DNA of 64,000 nucleotides from Ottelia alismoides (Eukaryota; Streptophyta; Magnoliopsida; Alismatales; Hydrocharitaceae). Both the position numbers and the translations under genes were made by a program. The notes beneath the pieces are model-generated. The model saw nothing but the letters and a program-made list of their open reading frames with translations. It was not told the DNA's origin and did not search any database. Below are positions 59,488 to 64,000 of the stretch, piece by piece; positions within the stretch are counted from its first letter, which is position 1, and every line of letters starts with the position of its first letter. Where the stretch lies: positions 1-64,000 of the forward strand of contig JAZKJV010008259.1 in NCBI GenBank assembly GCA_037367405.1, written 5' to 3'.

Positions 59488-59752
59488 AGTATAGGGGGTG
59501 ATGAATCTCCATTTCATCACCTTTATTCTATCATTTTGGCCTTAAAAACCCTAGCTAATGCATGATATGGAGATGAAATGGAGATTCATTAGCTAGGATT
59601 TTTAAGGCCAAAATGATAGAATAAAGGTGATGAAATGGATATTCATCACCCCCTATACTTGCTATTGCTATTCCCTAACAAATACTTATGAGATAAGTGT
59701 GGAAAACGAAAAATAAGGAAAAGAAAAAGAAATTACTTGGAATAATTGTTGA
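59395..59752. repeat. 166-bp-armed palindrome over the polypurine tract and LTR start
   Basis: The left arm 59395-59560 and right arm 59587-59752 are near-perfect inverses around a 26-nt loop. The left arm holds the end of the internal region, the tract AAGTATAGGGGG (59488-59499) and the first 60 bp of the LTR (TGATGAATCTCC...). The right arm repeats all of this inverted. Confidence 0.92.
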
Positions 59753-60540
59753 TGATTCTTAGGTAGTTATAGTTCGTATCTTTTCTTTACTGCATTTGAT
59801 TTAGTGTTTTGATAAGATATTTTAGCCTAATTAGCTTAGGTTTTTAGTCAGAGCTTTAGATCTCCGGCCAGTGTTCTACCGTAACAAGCAATTCTGACCC
59901 CCCGCAGCATCCCTGTCCTTATCCTTGCCATTTTCCATCTAATTCGCACATTCAGCAGACATGAACCATCATGGATCAGCAAATCGAGTGTCCTCCACCA
60001 CCTTTCTTTGGACCCTATCTGCTCGTCTCACCCATTGTGCATCCCAGTTTCATTCTAGATCGAGGCGACTTGCCTCGAGCCACTTGACCTTTTTGCTTAG
60101 GTGTCAATGCTTGAAGGACCCATCTGGGATGAATTTGAGGTTCTTGCACCCCTCCAAGAACAACTGACATCCAGGGATCAATAAGCAAGCCCAAACCCTT
60201 TTGGCATCGCCGATCACCGCGGAACACCGTCAACGAGCCTTCAATAACTTCAGAGGCGAGATTGGTGATCGGAGGAGGCTGCTAGGTTCGATCGAAGAAG
60301 CTCCAGGGAATTCCCCTTCCATGTTCTTCTTGATGCACCTGAAGCCATTCGATATGGAGTTTTTCTTCGCATAGATCAACGGTCGTCGGATCATCTAGAG
60401 CCATAGTCGTCGGATCGCCTCATGTGATATAATCGTAGGCATCCTATACCGAACTGTCACGTACCGTTAGATTTCTACCATGTGCATAAGTAAGGTGCAT
60501 CGCACCGTCCATCGTCGCGCCTGTTGGGGTAAATTGCCAA
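59500..60540 (+). mobile_element. start of the Athila-like 3' LTR, rearranged; right extent uncertain
   Basis: TGATGAATCTCCATTTCATCA follows the polypurine tract and parallels the LTR-A start palindrome. About 60 bp later the sequence turns into the inverted arm. Beyond 59752 the DNA is mixed in composition, with a GC-richer part (59950-60500) containing two GTCGTCGGATC strings. It may be the rest of the LTR, but I cannot match it to a second LTR. Confidence 0.35.
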
Positions 60541-60669
60541 CATCACCCTGCCATTTTCTTGTATTTATTTGTTAGTTCAATAACAAACTTAATAAATAAA
60601 TAGTACAAGAATTATAAAAAATTCTCAAAAAGTATATTAGATGGAAATTATATAGTATAGATATATATA

Positions 60670-61042
60670 GGGCAAAACAGAGATGACCCCTAGGGAAGAT
60701 AACTTGGCTCCCCCCGCATCATTTTTTCCATATTTTTTATTTTTTTTAAATGATTTCGTGAACTTTCGTCACTATATCCTAATATTATATCATTAAAGTT
60801 TCGTGCAAAACAGAGACTCCTACGACCTCCATCTAAACATTGATTTTTTAGCGATCGTAGAATTGTTGAAATCAACATCGTCTCGATGGAGGCTGTATAA
60901 GTCTTTGTTTCGCAAGAAACTTGAATGATATAATATAGAGATATAATGATGAAAATTTATGGAATCATTTTAAAAAAATAAAAAATGGAAAAAGAGGCGG
61001 TGGAGCTAAGTTAGCTCCTCAAGGGACAGCCCCATTTTACCC
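60670..61042. mobile_element. foldback MITE, 373 bp
   Basis: Almost the whole element is an imperfect inverted repeat: the start GGGCAAAACAGAGATGACCCC pairs with the end (reverse complement GGGTAAAATGGGGCTGTCCC), and the match continues inward for about 170 bp per arm, through the AAACAGAGACTCC/AAACAAAGACTT region. It is flanked on both sides by ATATATA, which could be a target duplication, but the repeat nature makes its length unclear. No coding capacity; superfamily not assigned. Confidence 0.8.
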
Positions 61043-64000
61043 ATATATATCCCAACATCATAAAAGGGTATGAATATAACTCATAAAAACTCAAATCATC
61101 ACAAGAACTATATATTTTCAAAATATATAAGAACTTAGAAAATAAACAAAATAAAGTGCCATTTTGTGCCCGTTATATTCTATTATTTAGTGAAAATAGT
61201 TGTATTATCCTATATTACTTGTAGATATTTTCTAACTTATAAATACCTAAATATAAATTGAGTTAAAATTATCTACTTTATTTCATTAAGTAAAACAAAA
61301 AATTACCAAACTCAAAAAATAGTAAATCAATGTTCAAAAAACCAAAAACTTCTTCTCTTACTGTATTTGAGAATATCACATTAAATGAATACCTTAAGAA
61401 CCTAAGAGGAAGAAATAACAAAAAGTTTTCAAAAAAATAATTTAAAAAAATTGAACAATATAAAATAAAGATAAAATAAAATTTGTGATTAAATAGAAAA
61501 TATGAATTCCCAAAATGAAAAAAAATTACCAAACTCACTCACTTGGTAATCAAATCACATAAAAATCATAACATAAAATTATATAAAAACTTAAATGCTA
61601 AAACACAAAGCATGCAATAATCTTCTGGAATACCTATAAATATAACAAACCTAGTTTTGTGCATCCATGTGATCGACACTACACTATTTGTCATTCTACA
61701 AAATTTTGGAGTTTCAAAAAGTTTAAAATCTTTGAAAGGGTTTCTAAAAAACGACTAATATCAACTTCTTAACACAACTGAGTGGAAACCCATCGTGACT
61801 GGAACACCTTGGGTCTGTGATAACCTAGAGTTGTTAAAGTACACATGAATGAAAATGGGATCCCCCGTCATCTTCTGGTTAGATTTATAAACGAATTGAT
61901 AGCCCTTTGGCATTAAATGACGGTTAAGATAAGATGAAAGGATTAATATGAACCCGTGTTAACTGTGCCATGTATTACAAATATAAAGGGAATAACATGA
62001 CCCTTGTAATGGATATGTATACTTGAATACAAGAGTGTACGGATTAGTATGCTTCGTCCTCCTTGGTTTTGAAGATAATCGAGTAAATGCATCCATATGA
62101 TCGAGTAAATGCATCCATATGATTCCCTTAGTTTCTTAGAAGACCAACTAAAAAGTCTGCATATAGTCCGAAAAGGGATAGCGTGGACTAGGGGTGCTAA
62201 TCGAATAGAATACCTTCGAATCCACCAGGAATCGGATTCAACTCATTATAAAAGTTTCGAATTCGAACTCGAATCAAATTTTAATCGAATTTGCTAACTT
62301 AAATTCAATTCAGATTCAATTTATTTGAGTTTCGAATATTCAAATTCGATTCATTTTATTTCGAATTTGAAATGTTAATTGTTGTTTTAAAGCTTATATA
62401 AATAATATTATATGAAAAATATTATATTTTTTAGCTTTTATGGTCTAATTTTATTTTTGAATATAGATTCCTATGATAAGTTGAAAAATTATATAATCAA
62501 GAAAAATATCAAACCAATAGAATACAATGGATAAAAGTACACGGTTTTTACAATTATTATATCTTTTACAATTTAAATAGACTCTTTTCCATGTGAAGAA
62601 AAAATATATAAATACAATAAGTTTATGTAAGCCAATCAAAGAGATAAGAATATCATTGATGAAAAAGATGAACACACTATAATTACCATTGCATGTTAAA
62701 GCAAGACGAGATCAAGCCTATATAGAAGTTGATCCAAATTAATATTATTATTTGAAATAATAAGAATACTAAAAAATAATTTAGCAAGATAAAACATCTC
62801 TATAAGCGTGAGGATCTTCAATATCGAAAAAGTAAGCCATGAAAATGAAATATACTAAATTTTTGATGTATAAAGGAACAACTTGCATTATAGTGAGAAC
62901 TACTTGTATATTACTCATGTGATGATAAATAACATCTTGACAATGATAATCATCAATTTTGTCATGCAAGAAAAATCAAAACAACAAAAAGACAGAGGAG
63001 AGATATCTAGATAAACTTCAAACTACAAAAAATGTTAAGAACCTCGAAGTAGCAAAACCGCTATTTTCCATGTGCTAGAAGAAAGGCTATCGTTATCTAC
63101 TTTGGGTTTTTGGGATCTTCGGTAGATAATGAAGAGGGAATGGTAAAGGTAGCATAAGGAATGTGGAAACATGAAAATAAATGTGGGTGAGGAATTAGAA
63201 TAACAATCTTAAACATTTGATTTGTCCTAGTAGATTTTATGACTAATATGTTTGTATTCTTTTTTCATATTCAATATTTTATCTTTAACTAATAGGATTT
63301 TATATGCATAAATAGGTATGGTTTAGCGTGCATTGTAATCATATTAGCGAAAAAAATGATGAATAGCACGCTAAGATTGATTATATACTCATACAAAATA
63401 ACTCAAACCTAAGCTACTATCACTGCGTTAAAATAAGTAGAAATGGAAACTTAGATATTTTATATAATTGATGCTTCTAATAATATATCTAGGAGTCGAA
63501 CCAATTGAACTTAATTATAAAGGGGAAGGGAAAGAGATTGGGTATGACTAGCAGGGCCTAATGTTGTATATATCCGTCAAACACTGACAAGTCACGTCGG
63601 TGTAATATGGGATTAAGGAAATCATACATGTGAAGTATGAACATGATAAATCATATCAATGGAGCCTAGATATGATTACAAGTTTAAATAACCACTTAAT
63701 TACTGTAGTAAGTTGGTTTGAGAGTATCCTTAAATGCTATCTATAACGTGAATTTGGTGGTACTTTTTTCTCTCGTATTTGGTAGCCAAAGTATGATTAA
63801 CAACTTTATGAATGATGATATTAAAATAGAAATGAGAAATTACTAATTTATATTGTCATACTTCGACATGTTATGCTTAGTGATATATTCAATGTGAATT
63901 AAACATTATAACATTTTAATACATATTCATATATTATTTTCTTCACCTATTTACTTACAAATGAAATCGAATAAATGCATGTCAACTTTTTGATGCAATT
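61043..64000. other. AT-rich intergenic DNA, no gene supported
   Basis: No frame exceeds 86 codons and none shows a motif. At 62187 CTAGGGGTGCTAATCGAAT followed by TTCGAATTCGAACTCGAATC-like palindromic words to about 62360 resembles one end of a hAT-type element, but no opposite end was found. A 24-nt phrase (ATCGAGTAAATGCATCCATATGAT) is tandemly repeated near 62080-62120. Confidence 0.5.

Noticed and set aside
62187..62360. hAT-like end (CTAGGGGTGCTAATCG) as a complete element
   Set aside because: No inverted second end or 8-bp duplication could be found, so it is mentioned only as a possible fragment.
1..64000. A host protein-coding gene, tRNA or rRNA gene in the window
   Set aside because: No exon-intron structure, conserved host domain or RNA gene was recognisable by reading; computational searches could still find a small one.

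Overview
This is repeat-dominated plant nuclear DNA with no host gene that I can support. The AT-rich background, decayed Ty3/Gypsy elements of the Athila/Tat group, a CACTA transposon, a Tourist-like MITE with TTA target duplications and a decayed Ty1/Copia element all fit a large angiosperm genome. A monocot is my guess only. No rRNA, tRNA, CRISPR array or bacterial operon was seen.

Layout. 1-4.4 kb: AT-rich sequence with one Tourist-like MITE (2820-3067). 4398-7267: a complete-ended but internally deleted CACTA element with a TGG target duplication, arrays of GACGGTT/AACCGTC palindromes and a two-piece TNP2-like transposase remnant. 8.5-12.2 kb: the 3' part of a minus-strand Athila-like element. 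12.5-19.1 kb: the 3' half of a plus-strand, protease-like, RT-less LTR element and its 3' LTR. 19.1-19.93 kb: a probable Gag-tail remnant. 19.93-25.5 kb: a truncated LTR and a pair of 1.12-kb inverted repeats. 25.47-42.3 kb: a second copy of the RT-less element (tRNA-Asp-type primer site, leader, ORF, hairpin array, polypurine tract, tandemly duplicated 3' LTR region), with a 3.64-kb solo LTR nested in its leader on the opposite strand (TSD GTATC on both sides). 42.99-59.5 kb: an Athila-like element with protease, RT, RNase H and integrase remnants, split by a 7.6-kb block holding a Ty1/Copia element. That block is flanked by 1.04-kb direct copies of Athila sequence. 59395-59752: a 166-bp-armed palindrome at the polypurine tract/LTR boundary. 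60670-61042: a foldback MITE. 61-64 kb: AT-rich with nothing recognisable.

How the parts relate. The RT-less elements and the RT-bearing Athila-like element share the same kind of primer site, a conserved leader stretch, an array of short hairpins ending in AAGTATAGGGGG between the last ORF and the 3' LTR, and a palindromic LTR start. This suggests an RT-less family mobilised in trans by an Athila-like partner. All copies here carry stops, frameshifts or altered catalytic residues, so none looks active.
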